A DNA stretch of 43,709 nt. Source: Clostridiales bacterium VE202-21 (GTDB lineage Bacteria; Bacillota; Clostridia; Lachnospirales; Lachnospiraceae). Numbering within the stretch: the stretch's first letter is position 1; each line of letters starts with the position of its first letter. The DNA lies in NCBI GenBank assembly GCA_000509105.1, contig BAIF02000081.1:1-43709 (forward strand), written 5' to 3'. Made by a program: the position numbers and the translations under genes. The notes under the pieces are model-generated. The model saw nothing but the letters and a program-made list of their open reading frames with translations, was not told the origin of the DNA and made no database searches. Of this stretch, positions 25,263 to 34,982 are shown piece after piece.

Positions 25263-26195
25263 ATGAGAATGAAAAAGTTTATTGCAGTTTTATCTATGGT
25301 TAGTATGCTGGCAGTTGCGGCAACAGGATGCGGCAGCGACAGTAAGGCGGGAGATACTGCCGATGCAAATGCAGATACAAAAACAGAGCAGGAAAGTGCT
25401 TCCTGGGACAGCTCCTATGATATTACAATTGTATCCCGTGAGGATGGTTCTGGTACAAGGGGTGCGTTTATCGAGCTGTTCGGAATCGAGGAAAAAAATG
25501 GCGATGAAAAGGTTGATATGACAACGGAGGAGGCGCAGATTACAAACAGCACTTCCGTTATGATGACGACAGTAGCAGGCGACGAGTACGCGATCGGATA
25601 TATTTCACTCGGATCACTGGACGACAGTGTGAAGGCCTTAAAAATCGACGGTGCAGAGGCAACCGCTGAAAATGTAAAATCCGGTACATATAAGGTATCC
25701 AGACCGTTTAACATTGCAACCAAGGAAAACCTGGACAATGAAGTGGCAAAAGACTTTATGAACTTCATTATGAGCGAGGAAGGGCAGGCCGTTGTAGAAG
25801 AAAATCACTATATTGCAGTGGATGATGTGAAACCTTTTGAGGGTACAAGTCCGTCAGGAAAAGCGGTAGTCGGCGGTTCATCTTCCATCTCTCCGGTAAT
25901 GGAAAAGCTGATCGAGGCATACAAGGCTGTCAATGCAAATGCGGAGATCGAACTTCAGACAACGGATTCTACGACAGGTATGACGTCTGCGATTGACGGA
26001 AGCTATGATATCGGAATGGCATCCAGAGAGCTGAAAGATACGGAACTGGCAGAGGGGCTTCAGGCGACTGTGATTGCAACAGACGGAATTGCAGTGATTG
26101 TAAACAAAAACAGCACAGTAGATGAGCTGAGCAGTGACCAGGTAAAAGCAATCTATACCGGCGAGGCAGCCACCTGGGATGAAGTGATTGAATAA
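25263..26195 (+). CDS. pstS: phosphate-binding lipoprotein PstS, circularly permuted order
   Basis: A 310-residue lipoprotein (lipobox AATGC, Cys at about residue 23) with all PstS phosphate-binding segments. The order is unusual. The half that is C-terminal in classic PstS comes first: ITIVSREDGSGTRG at residues 54-67, then YAIGYISLGSL and EEGQAVVEENHYIAV. The classic N-terminal half follows from about residue 202: GGSSSISPVMEKL, DSTTGM, IGMASRELKD, DGIAVIVNK. It ends at IYTGEAATWDEV, exactly where the classic protein would continue into the first half. The fold could still close because the two ends lie close in the domain structure. It is the first gene of the Pho operon. ATG 25263 (MRMKKFI) follows AAAGGAG. 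Confidence 0.88.
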   Translation: MRMKKFIAVLSMVSMLAVAATGCGSDSKAGDTADANADTKTEQESASWDSSYDITIVSREDGSGTRGAFIELFGIEEKNGDEKVDMTTEEAQITNSTSVMMTTVAGDEYAIGYISLGSLDDSVKALKIDGAEATAENVKSGTYKVSRPFNIATKENLDNEVAKDFMNFIMSEEGQAVVEENHYIAVDDVKPFEGTSPSGKAVVGGSSSISPVMEKLIEAYKAVNANAEIELQTTDSTTGMTSAIDGSYDIGMASRELKDTELAEGLQATVIATDGIAVIVNKNSTVDELSSDQVKAIYTGEAATWDEVIE

Positions 26196-26232
26196 AGCTC
26201 AGAAACCTGACCAGGAAGAGGGAATTGAATCG

Positions 26233-27126
26233 ATGAAATCAAAAGCATGGAATGAGAAATTCATGCAGGGAGTATTCTTCATTGCCGCCTGTGCTTCGGT
26301 GCTGGCGGTAGCTCTCATTTGTGTCTTTTTATTTGCAAATGGAGTCCCTGCAATGAAAGAGATCGGATTTGTAAAATTTATCACCGGGGAAATGTGGAAG
26401 CCGAATAATGATATATACGGCATCCTTCCCATGATCGTGGGGAGTATTTATGTGACGGCAGGAGCAATCATTGTGGGCGTGCCCATAGGGATTCTGACCT
26501 CCGTATTTATGGCAATGTACTGTCCGAAAAAGATTTACCGGCCGCTGAAGGCGGCCACAGAACTTCTGGCCGGCATCCCTTCTGTTGTATATGGATTTTT
26601 CGGACTGGTTGTCCTGGTTCCCTGGGTAAGAGAACTTGGAAGAACATGGCGGGAAATGGGACTGACAAAAAGCAGCGGAAACGGCAGCGGTATTTTAACA
26701 GCTTCTATCCTTCTGGGAATGATGATTCTGCCTACGATTATCGGTGTGACAGAGTCTGCCATCCGTTCAGTGCCGCAGCAGTATTATGAAGGCGCGCTGG
26801 CGCTGGGGGCCACCCATGAAAGAAGCATATTCCGGGTGATCATGCCGGCGGCAAAATCCGGGGTAATTGCAGGGATTGTCCTGGGAGTTGGCCGTGCAAT
26901 CGGAGAGACGATGGCCGTTATCATGGTGGCCGGTAATCAGGCCAGAATGCCTGCAGGCCTCCTGAAGGGTGTCAGGACTCTGACAGCTAATATCGTGATT
27001 GAGATGGGGTATGCCGCAGAGTTACACAGAGAAGCGCTGATTGCAACGGGTGTGGTTCTGTTTGTATTTATCCTGGTTATCAACTTCAGTGTGGCACTAT
27101 TAAATAGGAGGTCCGGCCGTGAGTAA
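26233..27126 (+). CDS. pstC: phosphate ABC permease PstC
   Basis: A 297-residue inner-membrane protein with six main hydrophobic segments. PstC marks are ELLAGIPSVVYGFFGLVVLVPW and the coupling loop YYEGALALGATHERSIFRVIMPAAKSG, with VGRAIGETMAV after it. I chose ATG 26233; an upstream in-frame TTG at 26188 overlaps the end of pstS but has no clear ribosome-binding site, while GAGGGA lies ten bases before 26233. The 3' end overlaps pstA by eight bases. It forms the phosphate pore with PstA. Confidence 0.88.
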   Translation: MKSKAWNEKFMQGVFFIAACASVLAVALICVFLFANGVPAMKEIGFVKFITGEMWKPNNDIYGILPMIVGSIYVTAGAIIVGVPIGILTSVFMAMYCPKKIYRPLKAATELLAGIPSVVYGFFGLVVLVPWVRELGRTWREMGLTKSSGNGSGILTASILLGMMILPTIIGVTESAIRSVPQQYYEGALALGATHERSIFRVIMPAAKSGVIAGIVLGVGRAIGETMAVIMVAGNQARMPAGLLKGVRTLTANIVIEMGYAAELHREALIATGVVLFVFILVINFSVALLNRRSGRE

Positions 27127-27979
27127 TCAAACAACATTCCGTCAAAAAATGAAAACTTATCTGCATCATCCGGGTTCCTTTCTCATGATGCTTCTGGTTC
27201 TGCTGGGCGCTGTCGTTACTTTTACAGTACTTATTTTTCTGATTATTTATATATTGGTGCACGGTGTCCCCTATATTAAGCCTTCTTTATTCTCTTTTAC
27301 CTACACTTCAGACAATGCATCTTTGATGCCGGCGCTGGTGAATACGGTGACCATGACGCTGCTGTCGCTGGTCGTTGCCGTGCCCCTGGGGATTTTCGCT
27401 GCAATCTTCCTGGTAGAGTATGCGAAAAGAGGCAACAGATTTATGGGGATCATCCGCCTCACAACAGAGACTTTATCCGGCATACCGTCAATCGTATACG
27501 GACTGTTCGGAATGCTGTTCTTTGTAAATACACTGGACTGGGGATTCTCCCTGTTGGCAGGCGCATTTACACTGGCTATTATGATTCTCCCGCTGATCAT
27601 GCGCACGACGGAAGAAGCCCTGAAAGCGGTGCCGGATACTTTCCGGGAAGGGAGCTTCGGCCTTGGGGCAGGGAAGCTCAGGACCGTGTTCCGTATCGTG
27701 CTTCCGTCCGCCGTACCGGGCATCCTTGCAGGTGTGATTCTTGCAATCGGCAGAATCGTCGGAGAGACAGCGGCGCTGATGTATACGGCAGGAACCGTGG
27801 CAAATATACCATCCAGCGTGATGGGCTCCGGAAGGACTCTGGCCGTGCATATGTATAACCTGGCAAGCGAGGGGCTTTATATGGATCAGGCTTACGCCAC
27901 AGCAGTGGTTCTGTTGATTCTCGTCGTGGGAATCAATGCATTATCCAGTGTGATAGCCAGGCGTTTAACAAAAGCATAA
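27119..27979 (+). CDS. pstA: phosphate ABC permease PstA
   Basis: A 286-residue inner-membrane protein with six hydrophobic segments and PstA marks: ETLSGIPSIVYGLFGMLFF and the coupling loop TFREGSFGLGAGKLRTVFRIVLPSAVPGI followed by GRIVGETAAL. The start is GTG 27119, seven bases after AGGAGGT, overlapping pstC. pstB follows 15 bases downstream. Confidence 0.88.
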   Translation: MSNQTTFRQKMKTYLHHPGSFLMMLLVLLGAVVTFTVLIFLIIYILVHGVPYIKPSLFSFTYTSDNASLMPALVNTVTMTLLSLVVAVPLGIFAAIFLVEYAKRGNRFMGIIRLTTETLSGIPSIVYGLFGMLFFVNTLDWGFSLLAGAFTLAIMILPLIMRTTEEALKAVPDTFREGSFGLGAGKLRTVFRIVLPSAVPGILAGVILAIGRIVGETAALMYTAGTVANIPSSVMGSGRTLAVHMYNLASEGLYMDQAYATAVVLLILVVGINALSSVIARRLTKA

Positions 27980-27994
27980 AGAGAGGAATCAGAC

Positions 27995-28744
27995 ATGGGA
28001 AAAATTAGTATCAAAAATCTGGATTTGTATTACGAAGATTTCAAAGCCCTGAAGGATGTAAATCTGGAGATAGAAGCAAATAAAATCACAGCATTTATCG
28101 GGCCCAGCGGCTGCGGTAAATCGACTTTGTTAAAGTCCATTAACCGGATGAACGATCTGGTGGAGGGCTGCCGTATCGAAGGGGAGATCCTGCTGGACGG
28201 TGAAAATATATTCCGGGGAATGGATGTGAACCTGCTTCGCAAACGTGTGGGAATGGTGTTCCAGAAGCCAAATCCGTTTCCGATGAGCATTTACGACAAC
28301 ATTGCATTTGGGCCGAGGACCCACGGGATTCATTCCAAGTCCCGGCTGGATGATATCGTGGAAAAATCCCTGCGCAGCGCGGCGATCTGGGAAGAATGCA
28401 AAGACCGGCTGAAGAAAAGTGCACTGGGGATGTCCGGCGGGCAGCAGCAGCGTCTATGTATAGCCAGGGCGCTGGCGGTGGAGCCGGAGGTTCTTCTGAT
28501 GGATGAACCCACATCCGCGCTGGATCCGATTTCCACATCAAAAATAGAAGACCTTGCGATGGAACTGAAAAAAGATTATACTATTGTCATGGTAACGCAT
28601 AACATGCAGCAGGCGGTGCGTGTGTCGGACAATACGGCATTTTTCCTTCTTGGCGAGGTGGTAGAATACAATGATACGGAGAGATTGTTCTCCATACCCG
28701 CGGATAAGCGGACAGAAGACTATATTACAGGGAGGTTTGGTTAA
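27995..28744 (+). CDS. pstB: phosphate ABC ATPase PstB
   Basis: A 249-residue ATPase with Walker [10 protein letters not shown] near residue 36, the PstB-typical [18 protein letters not shown]-loop [19 protein letters not shown], signature [10 protein letters not shown], Walker [14 protein letters not shown] and H-loop VTHNMQQA. All catalytic residues are present. ATG 27995 follows AGAGGAA. It drives phosphate uptake through PstC and PstA. Confidence 0.92.
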   Translation: MGKISIKNLDLYYEDFKALKDVNLEIEANKITAFIGPSGCGKSTLLKSINRMNDLVEGCRIEGEILLDGENIFRGMDVNLLRKRVGMVFQKPNPFPMSIYDNIAFGPRTHGIHSKSRLDDIVEKSLRSAAIWEECKDRLKKSALGMSGGQQQRLCIARALAVEPEVLLMDEPTSALDPISTSKIEDLAMELKKDYTIVMVTHNMQQAVRVSDNTAFFLLGEVVEYNDTERLFSIPADKRTEDYITGRFG

Positions 28745-28747
28745 AAA

Positions 28748-29425
28748 ATGCGGAATAGATTTGACATGCAGCTACAGTTACTGGATGAGCAGCTCACTCA
28801 TATGGGAGAGCTGTGCGAGACTGCCATTGCAAAGGCGACAAAAGCGCTGGAGGAATGCGATATGGAACAGGCCAGAGCGATCATGGAGGCCGATGAAGAG
28901 ATCGACCAGATGGAGAAGGATATTGAAAGACTGTGTCTGAAACTTCTTTTACAGCAGCAGCCTGTGGCAAAGGATCTGCGCAGGATCTCGGCGGCGCTGA
29001 AGATGATCACGGATATGGAGCGCATCGGCGACCAAACGGCAGATATTGCGGAGATTGTGATATCCTCCAGGCATAATACCGCGGCCGATATCGAGGAAAT
29101 TGGCATTATGGCGGCGGCAGCGAGCAAGATGGTGCGGGACAGCGTAACGGCTTATGTAACAAAGGATCTGGAACTGGCCAAGAACGTTGTGGAGGCCGAC
29201 GATGCCGTAGACCATTTGTTTGACACGATCCGTGACGAACTTGTGGACTATATCCGGAAAGAAAGAGGCGAAAATGGAAAGAGAATCTTTGACCTGATTA
29301 TGGTGACAAAGTATCTGGAGCGTATTGGCGACCATGCCACCAATATCGCCGAATGGGTCGAATTTTCTATCACAGGGGTCCACAGAAATGGAACGGCTCT
29401 GGGAGAAAAATTGATAAAGGAGTGA
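28748..29425 (+). CDS. phoU: phosphate signalling protein PhoU
   Basis: A 225-residue all-helical protein with the two PhoU repeats: FDMQLQLLDEQLTHMGEL and QMEKDIERLCLKLLLQQQPVAKDLRRISAALKMITDMERIGDQTADIAE, repeated with KYLERIGDHATNIAEWVEF. The E-R-I-G-D metal-binding motifs are intact in both halves. PhoU links the Pst importer to the kinase PhoR and keeps the regulon off when phosphate is plentiful. It starts three bases after pstB and ends four bases before the response regulator. Confidence 0.92.
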   Translation: MRNRFDMQLQLLDEQLTHMGELCETAIAKATKALEECDMEQARAIMEADEEIDQMEKDIERLCLKLLLQQQPVAKDLRRISAALKMITDMERIGDQTADIAEIVISSRHNTAADIEEIGIMAAAASKMVRDSVTAYVTKDLELAKNVVEADDAVDHLFDTIRDELVDYIRKERGENGKRIFDLIMVTKYLERIGDHATNIAEWVEFSITGVHRNGTALGEKLIKE

Positions 29426-29429
29426 CAAC

Positions 29430-30110
29430 ATGATATATTGCGTAGAAGATGACGACAACATCCGGGAGCTGGTGATTTATACACTGGAGACAACAGGGCT
29501 CAAGGCACAGGGCTTCGCGGAAGGCGGCTCTTTTATGGAGGCTTTGGCGTTCGATACGCCAGAGCTTATTTTGCTTGATATTATGCTGCCGGGAGAAGAC
29601 GGGCTTTCCCTGCTCCGTAAGCTGAAGAGCTCGTCCAAGACAAAGGATATCCCGGTGATTATGGTAACAGCCAAGGGTGCGGAGTATGATAAGGTCATCG
29701 GCCTGGATTCAGGGGCGGATGACTATGTGACAAAGCCATTTGGAATGATGGAACTCGTGTCCAGGGTAAAAGCCGTCATGCGGCGCACGGGTAGGGCGCC
29801 GGACAAAGATGATATGAGCGTGGGCGGTGTCTGTGTGAATGTAAAAAAGCACGAGGTGACCGTGGACGGAAAAGCCGTTACACTGACACTTAAGGAGTTC
29901 GAACTGCTGGAAAGACTGATGAGGAATCAGAATATTGTACTCACGAGGGATCAGCTGCTGGAGGATATATGGGGCTATGATTTTGACGGTGAGACCAGAA
30001 CGGTAGATGTACATGTACGGACGCTGCGGCAGAAACTGGGAGAGAAGGGCGAGATTATCGAGACTGTGAGGGGCGTAGGATACCGCGTAGGAGGAGCGAA
30101 TGAGAGCTAA
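29430..30110 (+). CDS. phoB: phosphate response regulator (PhoB/PhoP type)
   Basis: A 226-residue OmpR-family regulator. The receiver domain has the acidic pocket EDD at residues 6-8, phospho-acceptor Asp50 (LLDIMLPGEDG) and the KPFG lysine near 100. The C-terminal winged helix carries LTLKEFELLERLMRNQNIVLTRDQLLEDIWGYDFDGETRTVDVHVRTLRQKL. ATG 29430 follows AAAGGAGTG. It overlaps the kinase gene by eleven bases. Its likely targets include the Pho box at 25128 in front of its own operon. Confidence 0.9.
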   Translation: MIYCVEDDDNIRELVIYTLETTGLKAQGFAEGGSFMEALAFDTPELILLDIMLPGEDGLSLLRKLKSSSKTKDIPVIMVTAKGAEYDKVIGLDSGADDYVTKPFGMMELVSRVKAVMRRTGRAPDKDDMSVGGVCVNVKKHEVTVDGKAVTLTLKEFELLERLMRNQNIVLTRDQLLEDIWGYDFDGETRTVDVHVRTLRQKLGEKGEIIETVRGVGYRVGGANES

Positions 30111-31410
30111 AATCCAGAGGAGCATGGTGTTTGTGCTATCCATAACGCTGCTGATCTCTTATTTGGTTCTGACGGTTGTGATATACCGGCAGAACCTGAC
30201 TTTATTGAAGACAGAGGTGCGGCAGGAGGCCAGATATATCAAGACTGCGATTAATATTTCGGGCCCGGCCTACCTGGAACAGATGGATGAAGTGGATGTG
30301 AGGACCCGGGTGACCCGGATTGATACAGACGGAACCGTGGCGTATGATTCCAGACGGGACGAATCCACGTTGGACAACCACGGATCCAGGCAGGAGGTGG
30401 CAAGCGCCCTGGAGAGCGGCAGCGGTGAGGATATCCGGGTATCCGGCACGCTGGGAAAAGAGATGTATTATTACGCTCTTCTTCTGGATGACGGCACAGT
30501 ATTGCGCGTATCTAAGCTGATGGACGGACTGGTGAGTACGGCTCTGAGAATGCTGCCGGTGATATGCATTCTGGCCGCCGTCATGCTGGTTCTGGCCTGG
30601 CTGATGGCAAAATGGCAGACCGCCCGGCTGATCAAGCCCATCAATGAACTGGATCTGGAGCATCCGCTGGACAATGCTGTGTACGAGGAGATGACCCCTC
30701 TTTTGGAGGCGATGGACCGGCAGAATAAGGAGAAGGATGCCGTTTCCAATATGCGCAAGGAGTTTTCCGCCAATGTCTCCCATGAACTAAAGACACCGCT
30801 GACCTCTATATCGGGGTATGCGGAGATCATGAAAAATGGAATGGTGAGGTCAGAGGACGTCCCCAAATTTTCTGACAGGATATACAAAGAGGCACGGCGC
30901 CTGATTACGCTTGTAGAAGATATTATCAAGCTCTCCAAGCTGGATGAGGAGTCTGTGGAGCTTGAGAAAGAGGACGTGGACCTCTATGCCCTCTGCCGGG
31001 AGATCGTAAGCCGTCTTTCCCCACAGGCAAACGCGAAAAAGGTGCACATCGTGGTGGAGGGAGAGCCTGTGGTGTATCATGGTATCCGCCAGATTTTAGA
31101 TGAAATGATCTATAATGTCTGTGAAAATGCAATCAAATACAATACAGCGGATGGTCAGGTGTCAGTCTGGGCCGGCAACACGCTTCAGGGCCCAAAGGTA
31201 TGTGTTACGGATACCGGGATCGGTATACCGAAAGAGCACCATGAACGGATATTTGAACGTTTTTACCGTGTGGACAAAAGCCACTCCAAAGAGAGCGGCG
31301 GCACCGGGCTGGGTCTTTCTATTGTAAAACACGGGGCGCTTCTGCACGGAGCCAGGGTGGCCGTGGACAGTGAGCCGGGAAAGGGTACACGCATAGATAT
31401 TAAATTTTAA
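30100..31410 (+). CDS. phoR: phosphate sensor histidine kinase (PhoR type)
   Basis: A 436-residue membrane kinase. It has a first membrane helix at about 8-30 and an extracytoplasmic domain of ~120 residues with TRIDTDGTVAYDSRRD (a PAS-like sensor as in PhoR). A second helix lies near 150-170. The phospho-acceptor is His228 in NVSHELKTPLTS. The ATPase domain has N-box NAIKYN, DTGIGIP and GGTGLGLSIVKH. It starts inside the end of the regulator gene (GAGGAG upstream), so the two are coupled. A terminator follows at 31447. Confidence 0.9.
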   Translation: MRAKIQRSMVFVLSITLLISYLVLTVVIYRQNLTLLKTEVRQEARYIKTAINISGPAYLEQMDEVDVRTRVTRIDTDGTVAYDSRRDESTLDNHGSRQEVASALESGSGEDIRVSGTLGKEMYYYALLLDDGTVLRVSKLMDGLVSTALRMLPVICILAAVMLVLAWLMAKWQTARLIKPINELDLEHPLDNAVYEEMTPLLEAMDRQNKEKDAVSNMRKEFSANVSHELKTPLTSISGYAEIMKNGMVRSEDVPKFSDRIYKEARRLITLVEDIIKLSKLDEESVELEKEDVDLYALCREIVSRLSPQANAKKVHIVVEGEPVVYHGIRQILDEMIYNVCENAIKYNTADGQVSVWAGNTLQGPKVCVTDTGIGIPKEHHERIFERFYRVDKSHSKESGGTGLGLSIVKHGALLHGARVAVDSEPGKGTRIDIKF

Positions 31411-31446
31411 TATAATTTATTAAAAAAGTATAAAATATATCATTGT

Positions 31447-31488
31447 AAAACCGCTTGGGCTGGTGTAAACTAGACCATGCGGTTTTTT
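31447..31488 (+). terminator. terminator of the Pho operon
   Basis: AAAACCGC (31447-31454) pairs with GCGGTTTT (31479-31486), with an inner GGT/ACC stem, then TT. Confidence 0.6.
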
Positions 31489-31535
31489 GCCGCTTTAGAG
31501 CATCAAAGCAAAAAAGCCTAAAGGAGTAATAGACA

Positions 31536-32053
31536 ATGAAAGGGCATGAACTTTTAGAAAAACTGCTGCAGTCTTATCAAGCGGCTTTTGATATTACCCG
31601 TCCATATGATATAGAAGGGGACAGATACGAAGCGTATGCGGCTTTTAATGTGACAAGCGCAAAGTATGTCCTTGTGAAGAAGGCCGAATTGTGGCGGGCA
31701 GATTGTTTTGAGCATACGTTTTTTCGTGCATAGACAGACTGGTAGCAGAGGATATCCAGCGCTTCCGCGGGCACATTGTTTCATTCATTGAGCCTGAACT
31801 GGTGAGGAATGGAGAAGCCTGTACCTGCGAGAATCATATGTATACATATATAACGGCAGTGTTTATCAGTGAGAGAGGTTTGACAAAGGAGGCGGAAAAG
31901 GCCGTCAGGGACTTTAAGTTTTTTAAGAATTACCGATTTGGCCTGCGGGGATATGCAGAGGCCAGGTTGCTCGTGTTTGACATGGAGAACAGAAGGGTGT
32001 CCGGCAACCGCGCGGCGAGGGAGCTAATCAAAGGATATGAGAAGGTCTTCTGA
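31536..32053 (+). CDS. conserved small protein of unknown function (one-base frameshift)
   Basis: The first frame (31536-31733) encodes KGHELLEKLLQSYQAAFDI and ends HTFFRA; another frame continues from about 31735 with CIDRLVAEDIQRFRGHIVSFIEPELV to TGA 32051-32053. Adding one base to the T run at 31729-31734 joins them into a 172-residue protein. I recall similar proteins as a small uncharacterised Firmicute family (DUF8052-like; from memory, unverified). There is no signal or membrane segment; the second half has YTYITAVFISERG and FRFGLRGYAEARL-like segments. ATG 31536 follows AAAGGAG at a long spacing. Function unknown; it lies between the Pho operon and cstA. Confidence 0.6.
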
Positions 32054-32097
32054 CCTTTTTATATAAAGCTATTATTATGAAAAAAGGAGTGTGAACA

Positions 32098-33840
32098 ATG
32101 AACGCAGTAGTAATTTTACTTGCAGGTATTTTGATTCTGATCATTGCATACGTTACTTACGGCAAATGGCTTGCAGGACAGTGGGGTGTGGATCCGGGAA
32201 GAAAGACTCCGGCACATGAGCTTGAAGACGGGATGGATTATTGTCCGGCAAAAGCGCCTGTACTGATGGGGCATCATTTCTCATCAATTGCAGGAGCGGG
32301 CCCGATTAACGGCCCGATACAGGCGGCCGTTTTCGGATGGGTGCCGGTATTGTTATGGGTATTGATCGGAGGCATTTTCTTCGGTGCAGTCCATGATTTC
32401 GGTGCATTATTTGCATCGATCCGCCACAGAGGGCAGTCCATCGGGGAAGTAATTGCTGACTCTATGGGGACAAAGGCTAAGAAGATATTCATTATCTTCT
32501 CTTACCTGACACTACTCCTTGTTGTTGCCGCATTTGCATCTATTGTTGCAAATACATTTATGGCAACTTATACGGAGTCCGGAGCGGTGGATTACGCCGC
32601 TTCCGCAGCAAATTCATCTACGGCAATGATTTCGATTCTGTTTATCGTGATCTCTGTGATTTTTGGATTCCTGGTTTACCGCAAAAATGCATCACTGGGC
32701 GTTTCTACCGTCATTGGGGTGATTGCCATTATTATCTGTATGGTAATCGGACTGAACTGGCATCCGCTGTACCTGAATAATAAGACATGGATGATTATTG
32801 TGGGAGTCTATATTTTAATAGCATCGGTAACACCGGTTTGGATCCTGTTGCAGCCGCGTGACTACCTGAGCTCTTTTCTGCTTTACTTCATGATGGCAGT
32901 TGCGGTTGTAGGCGTGATCGGGGCGGGAATAACGGGAAATGCAAGTCTGGATATTCCTGCGTTTACCGGATTTAAAGATACACTGATGCCCACAGGAACT
33001 TCTTTGGGATATATGTTTCCCGCATTGTTTATCACCATCGCCTGCGGCGCGATTTCCGGTTTTCATTCACTGGTTGGTTCCGGTACCACTGCCAAACAGC
33101 TGAACAGTGAGAAAGATGCCCGCCCGATCGCATACGGCGGTATGCTGATCGAGTGTGCGCTGGCAATCATTTCTCTATGTGCTGTCGGATATGTATGGAA
33201 GTTTTACTCCGCAGGGGAACTTGTAGTGCCTACGAATGTATTTGCAACCGGCATTTCCAAGATGACGTCCACGATCCCGTTTTTAAAGGGAGCTGAAAAT
33301 GTTATATTCTCTATGCTGGTGCTGGCAGTTTCTGCATTCTGCCTGACCTCCCTGGATACGGCTACACGCCTTGCGCGCTATATGTTCCAGGAATTCTGGC
33401 TGGAACCTGGCGAAGAGGTCAAATCGGTGACAGGTTATAAGAAGGTTCTGACAAATCCATACGTGGCAACTATTATTACCGTTGTTCTTGGCATTGCGCT
33501 TGGTATGACCGGATATGCAAATGTATGGCCTCTGTTCGGAGCTGCAAACCAGCTGCTGGCTGCCCTGGGCCTGCTCGCGGTTGCGACCTGGCTTGGCAAG
33601 GTGGGCAAGAACAATAAGATGTTCCTGATTCCGATGGCCTTTATGCTGATTGTAACCATTACTTCTCTGTGCCTCACGATCAAGTCCAACTTCGCCGGAA
33701 TTCTTGCCGGTGTGGACGGCGTTGTCTGGTGCTATATCCGGCTCGTGATCAGCGTACTTCTGATTGTGCTGGCAGCAGTGCTAGCCGTGGACGGAATCAA
33801 GACTCTGACAGGCCAGTCGAAGAAAAAAGCAAAGGCATAA
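32098..33840 (+). CDS. cstA: carbon starvation protein CstA family transporter
   Basis: A 580-residue polytopic membrane protein with about 15-16 hydrophobic segments. CstA marks are the PVLMGHHFSSIAGAGPINGPIQAA block near residue 55, GAVHDFGALFASIRHRGQSIGE near 100 and FHSLVGSGTTAKQLNSEKDARPIAYGGMLIE in the middle. The family imports pyruvate or peptides under carbon limitation. ATG 32098 follows AAAGGAGTG. It stands alone, with no LytTR two-component genes next to it as seen for some pyruvate transporters. Substrate not resolvable from sequence. Confidence 0.88.
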   Translation: MNAVVILLAGILILIIAYVTYGKWLAGQWGVDPGRKTPAHELEDGMDYCPAKAPVLMGHHFSSIAGAGPINGPIQAAVFGWVPVLLWVLIGGIFFGAVHDFGALFASIRHRGQSIGEVIADSMGTKAKKIFIIFSYLTLLLVVAAFASIVANTFMATYTESGAVDYAASAANSSTAMISILFIVISVIFGFLVYRKNASLGVSTVIGVIAIIICMVIGLNWHPLYLNNKTWMIIVGVYILIASVTPVWILLQPRDYLSSFLLYFMMAVAVVGVIGAGITGNASLDIPAFTGFKDTLMPTGTSLGYMFPALFITIACGAISGFHSLVGSGTTAKQLNSEKDARPIAYGGMLIECALAIISLCAVGYVWKFYSAGELVVPTNVFATGISKMTSTIPFLKGAENVIFSMLVLAVSAFCLTSLDTATRLARYMFQEFWLEPGEEVKSVTGYKKVLTNPYVATIITVVLGIALGMTGYANVWPLFGAANQLLAALGLLAVATWLGKVGKNNKMFLIPMAFMLIVTITSLCLTIKSNFAGILAGVDGVVWCYIRLVISVLLIVLAAVLAVDGIKTLTGQSKKKAKA

Positions 33841-33861
33841 CAGAAGGATTTCCGCAAACAA

Positions 33862-33890
33862 TTCAGGGTTTCCTGAACGGTTACTTTTTG
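33862..33890 (+). terminator. weak terminator after cstA
   Basis: TTCAGG (33862-33867) pairs with CCTGAA (33872-33877) over GTTT, with a U-rich stretch (TTACTTTTTG) a few bases on. Confidence 0.4.
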
Positions 33891-34049
33891 ACTTTTTGCT
33901 AAATGAATAACTACATAAAGTGAGATGACTTTACCCTCAAAGCATGCTAAAATAAATTACTTAGAGTCGAAAAGTAATTTAACAGGGATATCTGCAATTG
34001 TTTCGGCAATTTGTAAATACTATCCCATAGATGTTTTGGGGGTTTTTGC

Positions 34050-34982
34050 ATGGATGAAAAGGTAAGCATGAGAAAAGATGCAGAACAGATCGTGATAAAA
34101 AATATAAACGCAGCGAATTCCGGTTCTGACAGGGATGATGGAGAAAGAATGGGCGGAGACGGGGCAGTCTGCAGTCCAGCGGGCATGCCGGGCAGGGAAC
34201 AGGAGGCTATGCGGGATGTGCTGGATCTGGCCATGAATATGGGACGGGTACTGCTGAAGAACGGGGCGGAGATTTTCCGGGTGGAGGAGACCATTGAACA
34301 TGTCTGCAGGAGATTTCACATTAAGGATGTGGAATCTTTTGTCATGAGCAACGGTATTTTTATGACTGCCAGGGATGAGACGCAGGAAGTGTATGCCAAG
34401 GTGAAGCATATTCCGATTTCCGGCTTCCATTTAGGGATTGTTACCGAGGTGAATGATCTGTCAAGAGAGATCTCGGCTGGAAAGGTGGGGCTGGAGGAGG
34501 CAAAGGAGCGGCTGCGTCGGATCGAGGCGATGCCGCCCAAGAGGGGACGGTTCCGGGTATTTGCCGCAGGCATTGGAAGCGGCTGTTTTTGCTATCTGCT
34601 GCAGGCCAACCTATGGGAGAGCATGCTGGCAGTCGTGATTGGGTGCCTTCTGTATATATTTGTGATTTTTGCGGAGAACCACAGGCTGTCAAAGATTATT
34701 ATTCATATTGTGGGCGGAGGGCTTATTACGATTATGGCGCTGTTTGCCCTTCAGATGCCGTGGCCCTTCCCGGTGAGGATAGACAAGCTGATCATAGGCT
34801 CCATACTGCCGTTGGTTCCGGGGCTGGCATTTGTCAATTCTATCCGGGATATTGCAAACAGCGATTTTATCTCAGGGATCGTAAGGATTGTGGATGCCCT
34901 TCTCGTCTTTGTCTATATCGCTATCGGAGTCGGGTTCGTGCTGGGATGCTTCAATAAGCTGACGGGAGGTATGATACTATGA
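34050..34982 (+). CDS. threonine/serine exporter, large half (ThrE/YjjP type)
   Basis: A 310-residue protein: a charged, poorly conserved N-terminus (~55 residues), then the cytoplasmic DUF1212 part with LLKNGAEIFRVEETIEHVCRRF and SFVMSNGIFMTARDE, and five membrane segments from about residue 165 with GGGLITIMALFALQ and GSILPLVPGLAFVNSIRDIANSDFISG. With the next gene it forms a split ThrE exporter. The ATG at 34050 has only a weak G-rich site, so a later start (ATG 34149) is possible. It overlaps the next gene by four bases (ATGA). Confidence 0.8.
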   Translation: MDEKVSMRKDAEQIVIKNINAANSGSDRDDGERMGGDGAVCSPAGMPGREQEAMRDVLDLAMNMGRVLLKNGAEIFRVEETIEHVCRRFHIKDVESFVMSNGIFMTARDETQEVYAKVKHIPISGFHLGIVTEVNDLSREISAGKVGLEEAKERLRRIEAMPPKRGRFRVFAAGIGSGCFCYLLQANLWESMLAVVIGCLLYIFVIFAENHRLSKIIIHIVGGGLITIMALFALQMPWPFPVRIDKLIIGSILPLVPGLAFVNSIRDIANSDFISGIVRIVDALLVFVYIAIGVGFVLGCFNKLTGGMIL

